A model generated the notes under the pieces. That model worked only from the letters and a program-made list of their open reading frames with translations. It was not told where the DNA came from and ran no database searches. A program made the position numbers and the translations under genes. From CAZUAQ01 sp964618455 (GTDB lineage Bacteria; Planctomycetota; Phycisphaerae; UBA1845; PWPN01): a stretch of 43,135 bases of DNA. How positions within the stretch are numbered: the stretch's first letter is position 1; each line of letters starts with the position of its first letter. Positions 42,902 to 43,135 of this stretch are shown here, one piece after another. Where the stretch lies: the NCBI GenBank assembly GCA_964618455.1, contig CAZUAQ010000045.1, positions 1 to 43,135 on the forward strand. The letters run 5' to 3'.

Positions 42902-42940
42902 TGTCACAAAGATGTAACACGCGATTCGCCGATTCGCGGA
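42902..42940 (+). promoter_or_regulatory. String resembling the glnA leader repeats
   Basis: TGTCACAAAGATGTAACA (42902-42919) followed by GCGATTCGCC and GATTCGCG (42921-42938) repeats the order TCACAA-GATGT-ACA-GATTCG found upstream of glnA on the minus strand (699-735). It may be a shared regulator site; see findings. Confidence 0.25.
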
Positions 42941-43036
42941 CGAACCAGTTCATCGCGGATTTGAACTGTATTGCAAAGAAAAACTCAGCACACCGACCAC
43001 CTCTACCCCCTCGGTCGAAGTACGGACTGGTACTCC

Positions 43037-43063
43037 CTGCTCGCGGGCGAATTCCGCGAGCAG
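43037..43063. repeat. Perfect 10-bp inverted repeat in the leader of the right-edge gene
   Basis: CTGCTCGCGG-N7-CCGCGAGCAG, about 55 bases before the next start codon. It could be an mRNA hairpin or an operator. Confidence 0.6.
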
Positions 43064-43117
43064 GTGTATGCGCACACCCGACCGATTTCTTGCGTATCCG
43101 CAAGGAGGCAGTGACTG

Positions 43118-43135
43118 ATGAAGCGGCGACCATCA
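43118..43135 (+). CDS. Start of a gene cut by the right edge
   Basis: ATG at 43118 is preceded by AAGGAGG nine bases upstream, among the strongest ribosome binding sites in the window. Only MKRRPS is visible, so the function is unknown. Confidence 0.6.

Larger units (their letters stand above)
42626..43117. other. Intergenic region with palindromes, no gene seen
   Basis: Contains the perfect palindrome ATAGGCCTAT (42705-42714), the leader-like string at 42902-42940 and the hairpin at 43037-43063. A minus-strand ORF of 105 codons over 42816-43133 has no ribosome binding site or domain likeness and overlaps the new gene's start, so it is not called. Confidence 0.5.

Noticed and set aside
42940..42960. 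TGGCAC-like sigma54 promoter near 42870 before the right-edge gene
   Set aside because: No TTGCA element at the right distance.
42816..43133. Minus-strand ORF of 105 codons at the right edge
   Set aside because: Arg/Ser-rich shadow-like composition, and it overlaps a plus-strand start with a strong Shine-Dalgarno sequence.

Overview
The window looks like a chromosomal segment of a Planctomycetota bacterium, most likely of the class Phycisphaerae; this is inference from gene content, with no marker phylogeny. Pointers are the high-GC coding style, a very long GreA with a large N-terminal extension, an LL-diaminopimelate aminotransferase (dapL), secreted proteins with dockerin-like endings, a sulfatase, a GxGYxYP-family protein, and metal-ABC permeases that carry DtxR-like C-terminal domains. 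I see no prophage, insertion sequence, CRISPR array or rRNA. There is one tRNA gene.

Layout. 1-651 is the N-terminal part of glutamine synthetase (minus strand, cut by the edge). 652-1927 is about 1.3 kb with only one small ORF and a strong terminator. 1928-5375: a lipoprotein-like metalloprotease, an unrecognised secreted protein and a ThiO-like oxidase. 5499-8665: ferrous-iron uptake (feoB, feoA, a second FeoA-like gene) behind a promoter with a Fur-like palindrome. 8885-10778: a soluble Ser/Thr kinase and a PPP-like phosphatase, translationally overlapped. 11079-14313: an unrecognised membrane-anchored protein, folK, and a multidomain peptidyl-prolyl isomerase. 14414-16436: a KtrB/TrkH-type K+ channel subunit with its RCK partner. 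16612-18810: the giant GreA. 18972-23634: a CBM9-like secreted protein and a GxGYxYP protein. 23714-29301: a manganese/iron ABC importer with its DtxR/MntR regulator. 29335-34491: sulfatase, RNase D, dockerin-type secreted protein, and tRNA-Ile2(CAU). 34611-37462: a Clp-type AAA+ protein fused to a release-factor-2-like module. 37512-42625: a glyoxalase-fold protein, a beta-hydroxyacid dehydrogenase, a FecCD/ATPase iron ABC pair, dapL and a small zinc-ribbon-like protein. A new gene starts at the right edge.

How the genes work together. Metal homeostasis is the main theme: Feo, an MntABC/SitABC-like importer and a FecCD-type importer all lie within about 36 kb. The Mn/Fe importer is the most striking part. 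The adjacent regulator and both permeases carry the DtxR winged-helix plus metal-binding dimerisation module. A perfect 18-bp palindrome with DtxR-type TTAGG-N4-CCTAA geometry sits on a textbook sigma70 promoter in front of the operon. A second candidate for a new system is the AAA+/RF2-like fusion, which lacks a recognisable GGQ motif and has a degenerate first Walker B; a role at the ribosome is suggested but unproven. Several promoters place the predicted +1 on or within a base of a start codon, suggesting that leaderless mRNAs are used here.
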